A DNA stretch of 64,000 nucleotides from positions 688,018-752,017 of the forward strand of contig NZ_JACVPI010000001.1 in the NCBI RefSeq assembly GCF_018881965.1. The letters run 5' to 3'. Numbering within the stretch: the stretch's first letter is position 1; each line of letters begins with the position of its first letter. A program made the translations under genes and the position numbers. Below the pieces are notes generated by a model. The model was not told where the DNA came from. It ran no database searches and saw only the letters and a program-made list of their open reading frames with translations. This document shows, in pieces, positions 1 through 8,637 of this stretch. Origin of the DNA: Polynucleobacter sp. JS-Polo-80-F4. Lineage in GTDB: Bacteria > Pseudomonadota > Gammaproteobacteria > Burkholderiales > Burkholderiaceae.

Positions 1-771
1 GCCGAAGAGTTACATCTTGCGCAGGAATTTCGTCGCACAGAAAATGTCGATGCAGCTAAAACATTAGTTCTATCTCATCTACGTTTAGTGGTTTCTGTTG
101 CACGCCAATATCTTGGCTATGGCATTCCACACGCTGACTTAATTCAAGAAGGCAATATTGGTCTGATGAAGGCTGTTAAACGCTATGACCCAAACAATGG
201 CGCGCGTTTAGTGTCTTATGCAATTCATTGGATCAAAGCAGAGATTCATGAGTACATTCTCAAGAATTGGCGTTTAGTCAAAACTGCAACGACCAAAGCA
301 CAACGTAAGTTGTTCTTTAATTTGCGCAGCAACAAGCCCACCTTAAGCGCGTTAACTCCCAGCGAGGTAGAGGCTTTAGCCAAAGCGCTTGATGTTAAAG
401 GCTCTGACGTCAAAGAAATGGAAATGCGTCTTGCTGGTGGAGACGTTGCACTCGAAGGCGATGATAGTGACGATGAAGCTGCTTACGCACCGATTCAGTG
501 GCTTGCAGACAGCTCTCAAGAGCCTACTGCCCGCATTGCTAGCGCTGAAGCAGATGCCTTGCAAGGCCCTAAGTTAGATCAAGCGCTGATGGCTTTAGAT
601 GAGCGTAGTCGCAATATTGTGCAATCACGTTGGTTAGCAATGGATGCTGAAGGTAATGGCACAAAGACATTGCATGACCTGGCTGATGAATATGGCATCT
701 CCGCAGAACGCGTTCGCCAAATTGAAACTGCCGCTCTTAAAAAGATGCGCGGCTTGCTACAAGCGGCTTAA
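1..771 (+). CDS. rpoH: RNA polymerase heat-shock sigma factor RpoH, 5' end outside the window
   Basis: Alternative sigma-32 factor that directs RNA polymerase to heat-shock promoters in the cytoplasm. The frame is open from base 1, so the GTG at 88 is an internal valine and not the start; about 35 N-terminal residues are missing. 256 codons are visible. The sigma-70 region 2 core is clear (DLIQEGNIGLMKAV, then HWIKAEIHEYILKNWR), followed by the RpoH box (TTKAQRKLFFNLR). Region 4 ends with the helix-turn-helix (YGISAERVRQIE). Spacing and motifs match E. coli RpoH closely, so this is RpoH and not RpoD or RpoS. It converges on the SCO-family gene. Confidence 0.97.
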   Translation, partial: AEELHLAQEFRRTENVDAAKTLVLSHLRLVVSVARQYLGYGIPHADLIQEGNIGLMKAVKRYDPNNGARLVSYAIHWIKAEIHEYILKNWRLVKTATTKAQRKLFFNLRSNKPTLSALTPSEVEALAKALDVKGSDVKEMEMRLAGGDVALEGDDSDDEAAYAPIQWLADSSQEPTARIASAEADALQGPKLDQALMALDERSRNIVQSRWLAMDAEGNGTKTLHDLADEYGISAERVRQIETAALKKMRGLLQAA

Positions 772-789
772 GCAAGCAAGAAGCTTGCT
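771..789 (+). terminator. Weak hairpin after rpoH
   Basis: A 7-bp inverted repeat (AGCAAGC at 771-777, GCTTGCT at 783-789) with a 5-base loop lies directly behind the rpoH stop. It lacks a proper T run, so intrinsic termination is doubtful. It may serve the convergent rpoH and SCO transcripts. Confidence 0.35.
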
Positions 790-812
790 GCCTGCACACT
801 TCTTGAGTTCCC

Positions 813-1397
813 TTACTTCAGCAGTTCTTTCAAATCATGCGCCAAGGTCTCTGGGCCTTGAGCATGCTTGATATACAAACGTAAGCGACCCTCAGGATCA
901 AATGCATAGCTACCTGCCGTATGATCCATGGTGTAAGAGCCCGGCTTAGTTCCTGGCACCTTCTTGTAATAAATCTTAAAGTCCTTAGTTACCTTCTCTA
1001 AGGCGGCTTCATCTGCGGGACGCAAGCCTAAGAAACGAGGATCAAACGCAGGAACGTACTGCTTAAGAATCTCTGCGGTATCGCGCTCTGGATCTACCGT
1101 GACAAAAAGCACCTGCACCTTGTCTGACTGAGGCCCCAAGAGGGTCATCACTTGCTGCATCTCGGTCAATGTCGTTGGACAGATATCGGGGCACTGGGTA
1201 TATCCAAAGAACATCACCACTACTTTGCCCTTAAAGTCAGCCAAGGTTCTCACTTTGCCATCAGGATCGAGCAAACTAAAGTCTTTGCCAAAAGCTGAAC
1301 TACCAGTGATATCAATATTTTTGAACTCTGGTTTTGGACTGCATGCAGTCAATACAAAACAAAGAATTGCTAAAAAGCAAATACGCAGAAAATTCAT
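813..1397 (-). CDS. SCO1/SenC/PrrC family copper chaperone lipoprotein
   Basis: Membrane-anchored thioredoxin-fold protein that delivers copper to, or reduces, the CuA site of cytochrome c oxidase subunit II. It begins with a lipoprotein signal whose lipobox LTAC places the lipidated cysteine at residue 19. The copper ligands of the family are present: CPDIC (Cys69, Cys73) and His159 in MDHTAG. The length of 194 residues is normal. It is the last gene of the SURF1-ctaA-ctaB assembly group, 14 bases behind ctaB, which fits its role in oxidase maturation. Confidence 0.94.
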   Translation of the reverse strand: MNFLRICFLAILCFVLTACSPKPEFKNIDITGSSAFGKDFSLLDPDGKVRTLADFKGKVVVMFFGYTQCPDICPTTLTEMQQVMTLLGPQSDKVQVLFVTVDPERDTAEILKQYVPAFDPRFLGLRPADEAALEKVTKDFKIYYKKVPGTKPGSYTMDHTAGSYAFDPEGRLRLYIKHAQGPETLAHDLKELLK

Positions 1398-1411
1398 ATG
1401 GCCTATAAGAT

Positions 1412-2305
1412 TTAGAGGAAATAATGGTCTATCAAAAGCGCTGCAAAGAGTAGCGAAAGATAGGTAATAGAAAAGCGGAAGGTCTTTTTGGCCAAAGCAT
1501 CGCTGTATGAAATAAATAGCGCAACCACATAGGCCAAGAATATTAAGCCCAGAATAATTGCCGACACTAAATAAATAATGCCGCTCATACCGTAGATATA
1601 GGGCAGCATGGTTGCTGCAATTAATATCAAGCTATAAAGCACCATATTAAGTAGCGTAAAGCGCTCCCCGTGCGTTACCGGTAGCATCGGTAAACCCGAT
1701 TGAGCATAGTCATCACGACGATATAAAGCCAATGCCCAGAAATGCGGCGGGGTCCATACAAAAATAATCAGAACTAAGAGCCAAGCTTCTGCAGAAAGGC
1801 TATTGGTCACTGCGGCCCAGCCCAAGGCTGGAGGCATAGCACCCGATAAGCCGCCAATCACAATGTTTTGTGGTGTTGCGGGCTTGAGTAACCAGGTGTA
1901 GATCACTGCATATCCAACAAAGGTGGCAAGCGTTAGCCACATTGTTAAGGGGTTACAGAAGTTCCACAAAATAATCATTCCAAGTGAACCTAGAACGATT
2001 GAGAAAATAATAATGTGAAACGGCGTGACTTCGCCAGTCGCAGATGGACGCCAAGCAGTACGCTTCATCTTGGCATCAACAGCTTGCTCAATTAAACAGT
2101 TCACAGCAAATGCCGCGCCTGCCAAAAGCCAGATGCCAACAATGCCGCCAAAGAGCACCGGGTAAGGAACCATCCCAGGTGTTGCCAAGAACATGCCTAT
2201 CACCGCGCAAAAAACAGCGAGCTGAGTCACTCTAGGTTTAGTTAAAACCCAATATTGACGCCAACGCGGCATAGCCACTGGTGCGCTTGTTTTAGAGTCA
2301 CTCAT
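1412..2305 (-). CDS. ctaB: Protohaem IX farnesyltransferase (haem o synthase)
   Basis: Integral membrane prenyltransferase that adds a farnesyl group to haem b, giving haem o for the aa3 oxidase. The 297-residue protein has about nine hydrophobic segments and the UbiA-family motif N69-x3-E-x3-D77 followed by KMKRTAWRP. The first acidic residue is Glu instead of the usual Asp. The frame stays open upstream to 2425, but the ATG at 2305 lies two bases after the ctaA stop and gives the expected N-terminus MSDSKTSAP. The upstream extension would lie inside ctaA, so it is rejected. Confidence 0.95.
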   Translation of the reverse strand: MSDSKTSAPVAMPRWRQYWVLTKPRVTQLAVFCAVIGMFLATPGMVPYPVLFGGIVGIWLLAGAAFAVNCLIEQAVDAKMKRTAWRPSATGEVTPFHIIIFSIVLGSLGMIILWNFCNPLTMWLTLATFVGYAVIYTWLLKPATPQNIVIGGLSGAMPPALGWAAVTNSLSAEAWLLVLIIFVWTPPHFWALALYRRDDYAQSGLPMLPVTHGERFTLLNMVLYSLILIAATMLPYIYGMSGIIYLVSAIILGLIFLAYVVALFISYSDALAKKTFRFSITYLSLLFAALLIDHYFL

Positions 2306-2307
2306 AT

Positions 2308-3429
2308 TTATGCAATCTTCTTGTGAATGAAAGGCTTCCAAGAAGCCCAATAACTCATTCTGACTAAACAGAATACCAAAGCGGCGGAGCCAGCGGTATG
2401 TAATAGAGCTGCAAATAAAGGCCACTGAAACACTACATTAGAAATACCGCTAAGCACTTGCAAGAGCAGTATGGCTAGCAAAAGCTTTGCGACCCGGCTC
2501 AAGCCTGATAGAACTGGGGTTGCTAGCTGAAGAGCGCTCCAGCCCAGAGTACCAAGCACCAGCAATACCAACATGGCAAATAGTCGATGCGCCCAATGGA
2601 TGGTCTGTAATGCAACCGGGGAAATGAATTCTCCTTGCGCATTTAAGCCAAGCTGGCGCCAAAGCGTAAAGCCCTCACCCCAATTTGTCTCAGGCCATGC
2701 ACTACCTAAGCAAGTTGGAAAATCAGGGCATGCCAATACGGCGTAATTTGTACTCACCCAAGCCCCTAAGAAAACCTGAATGAATAAAACAATGAAAGAA
2801 AGCACCAGAAGCTGAGCAGAAATTGGTCGAACTCGAATGGAACGAACAGCAGAAGACTTACTCTCCCAGGACTGCTGTGCATAGACTGTTAAGCAAGCCA
2901 GTAGGGCTAAGGCCAACATCAAGTGAATCGTCACGATGATCGGCTGTAACTTCAGGGTGACAGTCCAGGCACCAAACGCGCCTTGAACACAGACCAATGC
3001 CAATAATCCCAAGCTACCAAATAAAGGATTTTTTCCTAAAGCCTTTAACTTAGAAAATGCAATAGCCACTTGAATCAAAATTAGTGCACCCACCGTCATC
3101 GCCAAGTAGCGATGGATCATCTCAATCCAAGCCTTAATAACCGTTACCGGACCAGTAGGCATAACACTCTCAGCCTGTTGGATATCGCTCAGTGCATGAA
3201 AGGGATTGGAAGTGCCATAGCATCCAGGCCAATCAGGACAACCCAACCCAGAATCTGTGAGTCGTGTAAACGCACCAAAAACAATCAGATCAAACGTCAT
3301 GAAGACCAGTACCCAATTGAGTTTTTGGAAAAAGTGATAACCTGGTTTTCTCCAGAGGTAGAGGAGCGGTAAGCCAGCGAAGATAATCGCGATAGCTGCT
3401 AACTCCATAAATAAAATCAAACTTGGCAT
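2308..3429 (-). CDS. ctaA: Haem a synthase, COX15/CtaA family
   Basis: Multi-pass membrane enzyme that oxidises the C8 methyl of haem o to a formyl group, giving haem a for cytochrome c oxidase. 373 residues with about eight transmembrane segments in two similar halves. Conserved histidines occur in the family contexts EMIHRYLA and IHWAHR, and a cysteine pair occurs in the loop after the first helices (GCPDWPGC), repeated in the second half (CPDFPTC). Its ATG overlaps the preceding stop codon by one base (TAATG), so translation is probably coupled. Confidence 0.95.
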   Translation of the reverse strand: MPSLILFMELAAIAIIFAGLPLLYLWRKPGYHFFQKLNWVLVFMTFDLIVFGAFTRLTDSGLGCPDWPGCYGTSNPFHALSDIQQAESVMPTGPVTVIKAWIEMIHRYLAMTVGALILIQVAIAFSKLKALGKNPLFGSLGLLALVCVQGAFGAWTVTLKLQPIIVTIHLMLALALLACLTVYAQQSWESKSSAVRSIRVRPISAQLLVLSFIVLFIQVFLGAWVSTNYAVLACPDFPTCLGSAWPETNWGEGFTLWRQLGLNAQGEFISPVALQTIHWAHRLFAMLVLLVLGTLGWSALQLATPVLSGLSRVAKLLLAILLLQVLSGISNVVFQWPLFAALLHTAGSAALVFCLVRMSYWASWKPFIHKKIA

Positions 3430-4085
3430 TACAAATTTTCGCCCTTGTGATTTAACTTCAGAAGTTTTTCTAAATCTTTCTTCATGCTCCCAAATTCTTT
3501 AGGAGAATTTGTCACCGGGAAATACATCATTTTTGCAGGAGTAGGATCCATTAGTTGAATCTGTTGACCAGCGCCTTCTTTATTTAACCAGGCCTCAAAT
3601 TCAGCTTTGGCCTTAGGATCTGATGGAAGTCCCACTATCTTCAAGCCGGCCGCCTTCTCGTCGTAAACCTTGGTAACTTCAGGATCAACAGGCTTACCAT
3701 CTGTATTGACCCAAATTAGTTGCAGGCGCCCACTTTCTCTACCCATGGCAACCTTGGTCTGACGCATTAAGAATAGGGCCTCAATACATTTCTCATCTTT
3801 GATTTGGCACTCACCCGCTGGGCGAGCGATCAAAAGCGTCCACTTACCTTTTGTCGGCACTTCGAGCCATGCAGTATTGAAATCTTGCGCCGGATAAACG
3901 AGTGTTCCAAGATTAGTTTTACCACCAGCAGGCTTAATAACGTAATAAGCGAAATAGGACGCAATCACTGGAGAGGCGCATGCAAGTAAAAGCAATAGCA
4001 TCTGAATACGTCCACGACGAGTACGCGCATTGATGGCTTCAGAATCTAACTGTGACGCCGGAATTAATAACTCTTTATCACTCAC
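3429..4085 (-). CDS. Membrane-anchored protein of the oxidase assembly operon, function unknown
   Basis: 218 residues. One transmembrane helix lies at about residues 30-50, behind a basic segment (RTRRGR), and the remainder should be outside the membrane. The outer domain looks thioredoxin-like or SCO-like in length and order (TLLIARPAG early, KMMYFPVTNSP late) but has no CxxxC copper motif; a C-x6-C pair occurs in ECQIKDEKC. Genes of this kind sit between SURF1 and ctaA in many Burkholderiales. It overlaps SURF1 by four bases (ATGA) and ctaA by one. A role in oxidase assembly rests on position only. Confidence 0.8.
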   Translation of the reverse strand: MSDKELLIPASQLDSEAINARTRRGRIQMLLLLLACASPVIASYFAYYVIKPAGGKTNLGTLVYPAQDFNTAWLEVPTKGKWTLLIARPAGECQIKDEKCIEALFLMRQTKVAMGRESGRLQLIWVNTDGKPVDPEVTKVYDEKAAGLKIVGLPSDPKAKAEFEAWLNKEGAGQQIQLMDPTPAKMMYFPVTNSPKEFGSMKKDLEKLLKLNHKGENL

Positions 4086-4879
4086 TCTTGATCCCCTCGA
4101 TACCTATTGCCAGAATTCTGGCGTTTAATTTCCCGCAGGCCACTTAGTAACCAAAATATAAAACCAGCAAAAGCCAAGGCAAACCACTGGAATGCATAAG
4201 CATAATGGCGATCGACTCCGTTTGTCAGCGGCGCCCAATCACGCAGTAAACCATCATCTACGCCAACCTCAAGCTCACGCAAAATAAAAGGGGCTTGGCT
4301 CCAGCCATGCACCATCTCTTCGATTGTTAAATCAAAATTTTGCTCAATTCTTGGCTTGCCTTCGTAAGCAGTAGGTTTACCACTGCCTAACTCGTAAACT
4401 TTGCCGGGGTGCGCAAAAACAATGCCTTCAATACTGATCACCTTATTTGGAGTTTGCACGGGTGGCAGGGTCTCACGATTTTCATTGTTGCGTGGCGCCC
4501 AACCTCGGTTTACCCATAGGACCAGGTCCTTACCCTCGAGCTTCATAGGCATCATCAAGTAAAAACCAGACTGTGCGTTAGTGCTCCCGGCCGGGGGAAT
4601 AGGTCTTGGCCTGTTATCCAACCAAACAGCTGCCTCAGGAATATATTGCCCACGAGCAATCATGCGACGCTCACTCGCCTCCCCTAGGGTCCAAGGACCT
4701 TGATTCGCACTCAAGATGGGCATTTGTTGTCTTGCCTGTAAATTTGCCGCTAAAGCAATTTTGGTTTCAGCTCTGCCTAACTGCCAAATGCCAGCAACGC
4801 AGCCAATCGCAATAACCAGCAAGGCTGATACAGTAGCAACTATGCGCTTAGCAATGAGGGCAGTAAAAAGACTATTCAA
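4082..4879 (-). CDS. SURF1 family cytochrome oxidase assembly protein
   Basis: Inner-membrane assembly factor of aa3 oxidase, linked to haem a insertion into subunit I. The 265-residue protein has the family layout: an N-terminal helix followed by GIWQLGRAETK, a large periplasmic loop containing VNRGWAPR, and a C-terminal helix preceded by HYAYAFQWFALA. The start is TTG at 4879; I see no in-frame ATG between it and the upstream divergent gene, and no good ribosome-binding site. Only 24 bases separate it from the ATG of the divergent gene at 4904. It heads the group SURF1-unknown-ctaA-ctaB-SCO. Confidence 0.9.
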   Translation of the reverse strand: MNSLFTALIAKRIVATVSALLVIAIGCVAGIWQLGRAETKIALAANLQARQQMPILSANQGPWTLGEASERRMIARGQYIPEAAVWLDNRPRPIPPAGSTNAQSGFYLMMPMKLEGKDLVLWVNRGWAPRNNENRETLPPVQTPNKVISIEGIVFAHPGKVYELGSGKPTAYEGKPRIEQNFDLTIEEMVHGWSQAPFILRELEVGVDDGLLRDWAPLTNGVDRHYAYAFQWFALAFAGFIFWLLSGLREIKRQNSGNRYRGDQE

Positions 4880-4903
4880 GAGATTTAAATATAAGGATTG
4901 AAG

Positions 4904-5116
4904 ATGAAGTGGCTTATTCCGATTGTCCTACTAATGATTGTTTTTAGCTTAGGATCGGCACTGTATTACATGATGAAAGATAAGGGCAATAGTTCGCGAA
5001 TGGTTTACTCGCTAATGCTGCGTATTGGCCTATCTATCGCCTTGTTTCTGGGAATTCTTCTAGCCCACTACTTTGGCCTGATTGAAGCTACTGGAATTAG
5101 GGTGGGCACCAATTAA
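4904..5116 (+). CDS. Small twin-transmembrane protein, DUF2909 family
   Basis: 70-residue protein with two predicted membrane helices (about residues 2-21 and 37-58) joined by a short charged loop (MKDKGNSSR). This matches the DUF2909 twin-transmembrane proteins found beside oxidase genes in proteobacteria. The start is ATG at 4904, six bases after an AAGGA ribosome-binding site at 4893-4897; a TTG at 4898 is in frame but lies against that site. It is the only plus-strand gene in the oxidase region, between SURF1 and ctaE. The function is unknown; an oxidase-linked role is guilt by association. Confidence 0.8.
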   Translation: MKWLIPIVLLMIVFSLGSALYYMMKDKGNSSRMVYSLMLRIGLSIALFLGILLAHYFGLIEATGIRVGTN

Positions 5117-5141
5117 AGGGCGCATTAATCAGCGGGTACTT

Positions 5142-5176
5142 AAAAAAAATCGGGGCTTTAGGCCCCGATTTTTATT
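5142..5176. terminator. Bidirectional rho-independent terminator
   Basis: A 12-bp perfect stem (5145-5156 with 5162-5173) has a GC-rich core GGGGC/GCCCC, a five-base loop, an A run on the left and a T run on the right. It can therefore stop transcription both from the DUF2909 gene on the plus strand and from the ctaC-to-ctaE operon on the minus strand. Confidence 0.9.
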
Positions 5177-5179
5177 TGC

Positions 5180-6034
5180 TTACATCCAGTAAACAGCGAT
5201 GTACAGACCCAACCAGACTACGTCAACGAAGTGCCAATACCAAGCAGCACCTTCGAATGCAAAGTGATGCTTAGAAGTAAAGTCGCCACGAATCATGCGA
5301 CGTAAAACAATCGCCAACATGGTGCCGCCAAGGAAAACGTGGAAGCCGTGGAAGCCAGTCAACATGAAGAAAGTAGAGCCGTAGATACCTGAGGTTAATT
5401 TCAGGTTGAGCTCATGGTATGCATGGTAGTACTCATATACCTGGAAGCCCAAGAAGACTACGCCCAAACCAACTGTTGCAGCCAAGCCAACAATGGCTTT
5501 TTTCATGTGGTTTTCTACTAATGCATGGTGAGCAATCGTAATCGTCACACCAGAACTCAATAGCAACAATGTGTTGATTGTTGGAATTGGCCATGGACCC
5601 ATGGTGGTGAATTTCTCAACCAAACCAGCAGGGCCATCATTTGGCCAAACAGCCTGGAAATTAGGCCAAAGCAATTTACTCTCAACATCACCCATCCAAG
5701 GCATTGCAATATTGCGCGCATAGAAGAGGGCCGCAAAGAAAGCGCCGAAGAACATAATTTCGGAGAAGATGAACCAGGCCATTGACCAGCGATAAGAGAT
5801 ATCTACGTTGATACCGTTCTTACCAGCATTGGATTCTGCAATCGTGTCACCGAACCAGTTGTAAAGAACAAAAATAACCCAGGCCACACCGGTAAGGGTT
5901 AATGGACCGCCCCAAGAAGCGTGGTTAACCCAGCCAGATATACCAAAACCAAAGGCGATCAAGCCTAGTGCCGCCATGGCTGGATGTCTAGATAGTCCGG
6001 GGACGAAATAGTATGGGGTTGAATTGGATGACAT
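5180..6034 (-). CDS. ctaE: Cytochrome c oxidase subunit III
   Basis: Seven-helix core subunit of the aa3 oxidase that stabilises subunit I. 284 residues with family motifs PYYFVPGLSRHP near the start, WWFGD-like WFGDTI, then SEIMFFGAFFAALF, and a C-terminal half with GFHGFHVFLGG and WYWHFVDVVWL. The ATG at 6034 follows an AGAGAG ribosome-binding site at six bases. A TTG six codons upstream is in frame but overlaps that site. The gene closes the ctaC-ctaD-ctaG-ctaE operon; the strong terminator lies just beyond it. Confidence 0.97.
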   Translation of the reverse strand: MSSNSTPYYFVPGLSRHPAMAALGLIAFGFGISGWVNHASWGGPLTLTGVAWVIFVLYNWFGDTIAESNAGKNGINVDISYRWSMAWFIFSEIMFFGAFFAALFYARNIAMPWMGDVESKLLWPNFQAVWPNDGPAGLVEKFTTMGPWPIPTINTLLLLSSGVTITIAHHALVENHMKKAIVGLAATVGLGVVFLGFQVYEYYHAYHELNLKLTSGIYGSTFFMLTGFHGFHVFLGGTMLAIVLRRMIRGDFTSKHHFAFEGAAWYWHFVDVVWLGLYIAVYWM

Positions 6035-6063
6035 CTTATTCTCTCTATTCAATCAAAAAATAA

Positions 6064-6237
6064 TCAATGGGACACAACTACTTTCACTATCAACAGCAGG
6101 ACGCCCATAAAAATCAAGGCACCAACAACTCCGGCAATGATAATGTGTACAAAACTCAATGAAGCAACATCTTCTTGCAAACCTGACTTCTTACGCACCC
6201 CCAGAAAACCCCACATCACGGCTTTCATAGACTGCAT
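6064..6237 (-). CDS. Small single-pass membrane protein, DUF2970 family
   Basis: 57 residues when begun at the ATG at 6237, which has a GAAGAG ribosome-binding site about seven bases upstream; a TTG at 6258 overlapping the ctaG stop would add seven residues. Residues up to about 25 form the conserved MWGFLGVRKKSGLQED segment, followed by one helix (HIIIAGVVGALIFMGVLLLI). DUF2970 proteins lie between ctaG and ctaE in Burkholderiales oxidase operons. The molecular role is unknown; a supernumerary subunit or assembly factor is plausible but unproven. Confidence 0.82.
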   Translation of the reverse strand: MQSMKAVMWGFLGVRKKSGLQEDVASLSFVHIIIAGVVGALIFMGVLLLIVKVVVSH

Positions 6238-6254
6238 AAAACTACTCTTCTTTT

Positions 6255-6839
6255 TCAAGAAGCAACCCTTGATTTAGGAGCGGGTGGCGTACCGCCCAAA
6301 CCTAACTCAAAAAAGGTATAGGACAACGTAATCGTTTTCACGTCATCCGGCAGTCCTGCATCAATCACAAAGACTACCGGCATCTTTTTTGTTTCTTTTG
6401 CTGCTAGTGTTTGTTCCTGAAAACAAAAACACTCTAATTTCGTAAAAAACTCTGTTGCGCTTTTAGGTGCGTAACTTGGTATTGCCTGCGCTCGAACTGA
6501 ACGACTCTGATTGTTTGTCACCTCATAAACAATCTCAGTCATCTCGCCAGGATGTACCTCTAAAAAATTCTTCACTGGCTTAAACGTAAACGGACCGCGA
6601 CTATTCGAATCAAACTCAATGGTTACGGTACGAGCATAGTTAACCTGAGTATTTCCTACCTTGTTAGGGCTAAAAGCCCTGACACCATAATCATTCTTGC
6701 TCGTTACAACATTGATTCCAGTGACCTCACACAAGGCCTTGTACATCGGAACCAATGCATAACCAAAGCCAAACATCATCACTGAAGCAATAAGAAGCTT
6801 CAATAAGATTTGGCGGTTTGCAGAATAAATAGCTGTCAT
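6255..6839 (-). CDS. ctaG: Cytochrome c oxidase assembly protein CtaG/Cox11
   Basis: Copper chaperone that inserts CuB into subunit I. 194 residues with one N-terminal membrane anchor (about residues 11-33) and a periplasmic immunoglobulin-like domain. The copper motif CFCF is at residues 137-140 in KLECFCFQEQTL, and the family cysteine in YKALCEVTG (Cys37) is present. It lies in the usual place between the small assembly gene and DUF2970. Confidence 0.96.
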   Translation of the reverse strand: MTAIYSANRQILLKLLIASVMMFGFGYALVPMYKALCEVTGINVVTSKNDYGVRAFSPNKVGNTQVNYARTVTIEFDSNSRGPFTFKPVKNFLEVHPGEMTEIVYEVTNNQSRSVRAQAIPSYAPKSATEFFTKLECFCFQEQTLAAKETKKMPVVFVIDAGLPDDVKTITLSYTFFELGLGGTPPAPKSRVAS

Positions 6840-6854
6840 ATTGGCAAAATGGGA

Positions 6855-6986
6855 TTAACCCATAAAGCTCCACTTCATCACAATGCCGATAAAGAAAACT
6901 GCGGCAATGCTCAAAAGAATCAGCCCTAAGCGGCGATTGTTCGCAGCCTGGGCTTGTTTAAGAGACGTATTAAATTCCTGCTTCAC
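6855..6986 (-). CDS. Cytochrome oxidase small assembly protein, 43 residues, overlaps ctaD
   Basis: A 43-codon frame starts at GTG 6986 inside the 3' end of ctaD (17-base overlap) and ends 15 bases before the ctaG start. The product starts [21 protein letters not shown], a polar basic segment, followed by one hydrophobic helix (about residues 21-37) and MKWSFMG. Its length, position between ctaD and ctaG and sequence pattern match the very short cytochrome oxidase small assembly proteins annotated at this position in Burkholderiales. Without it, 130 bases of a tight operon would be empty. The start is the least certain point; I see no in-frame ATG. Confidence 0.75.
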   Translation of the reverse strand: MKQEFNTSLKQAQAANNRRLGLILLSIAAVFFIGIVMKWSFMG

Positions 6987-8595
6987 GCATTTGCTCTGCG
7001 CTAGGCGGAGTTTCAAAAGTGTGATGCGGCGCTGGTGAAGGCACTGTCCACTCTAGACCCTTAGCACCATCCCAAGGCTTAGCTGGAGCCTTCTCACCGT
7101 TACCACGATAAGCAGGCAATGCTACGCAGAACAAGAAATACACTTGCGATAATCCAAAGCCTAGAGCACCGATTGAGGCAATTAAATTGAAATCAGCAAA
7201 CTGGGTTGGATAGTCAGCATAGCGACGTGGCATACCAGCGAGACCCAAGAAATGCATCGGGAAGAAGGTAATGTTAAAGAAAATCATGGAGGTCCAGAAA
7301 TGGATCTTGCCACGAGTTTCACTAGCCATACGACCAGTCCACTTAGGGCACCAGTAGTAGAAACCAGCAAACATAGCAAACAATGAGCCCGCTACCAACA
7401 CATAGTGGAAGTGCGCTACAACGTAGTAAGTATCTTGCAGACCAATATCAATCGGCGCCATTGCCAAGATCAAGCCAGTAAAGCCGCCCATGGTAAATAC
7501 GAAGATGAAGCCAATAGCCCACAACATTGGAGTTTCAAAGGTCATTGAACCTTTCCACATTGTTGCTACCCAGTTAAAAATCTTTACACCAGTTGGTACA
7601 GCAATCAACATCGTTGCGTACATAAAGAACAATTGACCAGTTACCGGCATACCAGTTGCAAACATGTGGTGAGCCCAAACGATGAATGACAAGATCGCAA
7701 TAGACGATGTTGCATAAACCATGGAGCTATAACCAAACAAAGTCTTTCTGGAGAAAGCAGGAACAATTTCACTCACGATTCCAAATGCTGGAAGAATCAT
7801 GATGTAAACCTCAGGGTGACCGAAGAACCAGAAAATATGCTGGAACATGATTGGGTCGCCACCGCCAACAGCGGAGAAGAAAGAAGTACCAAAGTGACGG
7901 TCAGTCAAAACCATCGTGATCGCGCCAGCCAAAACAGGCATAACAGCAATCAATAAGTAAGCAGTAATCAACCAAGTCCAGCAGAACATTGGCATCTTCA
8001 TCAAAGTCATGCCAGGAGCGCGCATATTCAAAATGGTCACGATGATGTTGATCGAACCCATGATGGAAGAAGCACCCAATAAATGGAGGGCAAAAATCGC
8101 CATGTCCATGCCAGGACCCATTTGTGAGGTCAACGGAGCATAGATAGTCCAACCACCGGCTGGAGCGCCACCAGGAACGAGGAATGAGCTCAACAACAAG
8201 GTTGCAGCCACTGGCAGAATCCAGAAGCTAAAGTTGTTCATACGTGCAAATGCCATATCAGATGCGCCAATTTGTAAAGGCACCATCCAGTTAGCAAAAC
8301 CCACGAATGCCGGCATGATTGCGCCGAACACCATCACCAAGCCGTGCATGGTTGTCAGCTGATTAAAGAACTCAGGACGGAAGAACTGGAGACCTGGTTG
8401 GAACAATTCCAAACGAATTCCCAAGGCCATCGTTCCGCCAGCTAACAAGCTAACGAATGAGAAGATCAAATACATCGTGCCGATGTCTTTGTGGTTGGTT
8501 GCAAACAACCAACGACGCCAGCCGTGCGGCATATGATCATCATGCGCGTGATCGTGTGCGTGATCGTGATCGTGGGTAGTAGAGACTGTGCTCAT
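6970..8595 (-). CDS. ctaD: Cytochrome c oxidase subunit I
   Basis: Catalytic subunit of the aa3 terminal oxidase: it reduces oxygen to water at the haem a3-CuB centre and pumps protons across the inner membrane. 541 residues, twelve helices. Haem and copper ligand motifs are visible: [10 protein letters not shown] for haem a, [14 protein letters not shown] for the CuB histidine and cross-linked tyrosine, WAHHMF for the CuB pair, and [11 protein letters not shown] for haem a3 and haem a. Residues 8-24 contain eight histidines, mostly alternating with Asp or Ala, which is not part of the catalytic core. A GGAG-type ribosome-binding site precedes the ATG. Confidence 0.98.
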   Translation of the reverse strand: MSTVSTTHDHDHAHDHAHDDHMPHGWRRWLFATNHKDIGTMYLIFSFVSLLAGGTMALGIRLELFQPGLQFFRPEFFNQLTTMHGLVMVFGAIMPAFVGFANWMVPLQIGASDMAFARMNNFSFWILPVAATLLLSSFLVPGGAPAGGWTIYAPLTSQMGPGMDMAIFALHLLGASSIMGSINIIVTILNMRAPGMTLMKMPMFCWTWLITAYLLIAVMPVLAGAITMVLTDRHFGTSFFSAVGGGDPIMFQHIFWFFGHPEVYIMILPAFGIVSEIVPAFSRKTLFGYSSMVYATSSIAILSFIVWAHHMFATGMPVTGQLFFMYATMLIAVPTGVKIFNWVATMWKGSMTFETPMLWAIGFIFVFTMGGFTGLILAMAPIDIGLQDTYYVVAHFHYVLVAGSLFAMFAGFYYWCPKWTGRMASETRGKIHFWTSMIFFNITFFPMHFLGLAGMPRRYADYPTQFADFNLIASIGALGFGLSQVYFLFCVALPAYRGNGEKAPAKPWDGAKGLEWTVPSPAPHHTFETPPSAEQMREAGI

Positions 8596-8637
8596 AAATT
8601 ACTCCGGTTTCGTTTTATCTGTATTAGTTAATCTGAA

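Noticed and set aside
88..90. GTG at 88 as the start of rpoH
   Set aside because: The frame is open from base 1 and the upstream residues match the RpoH N-terminal region, so the gene is cut by the window edge.
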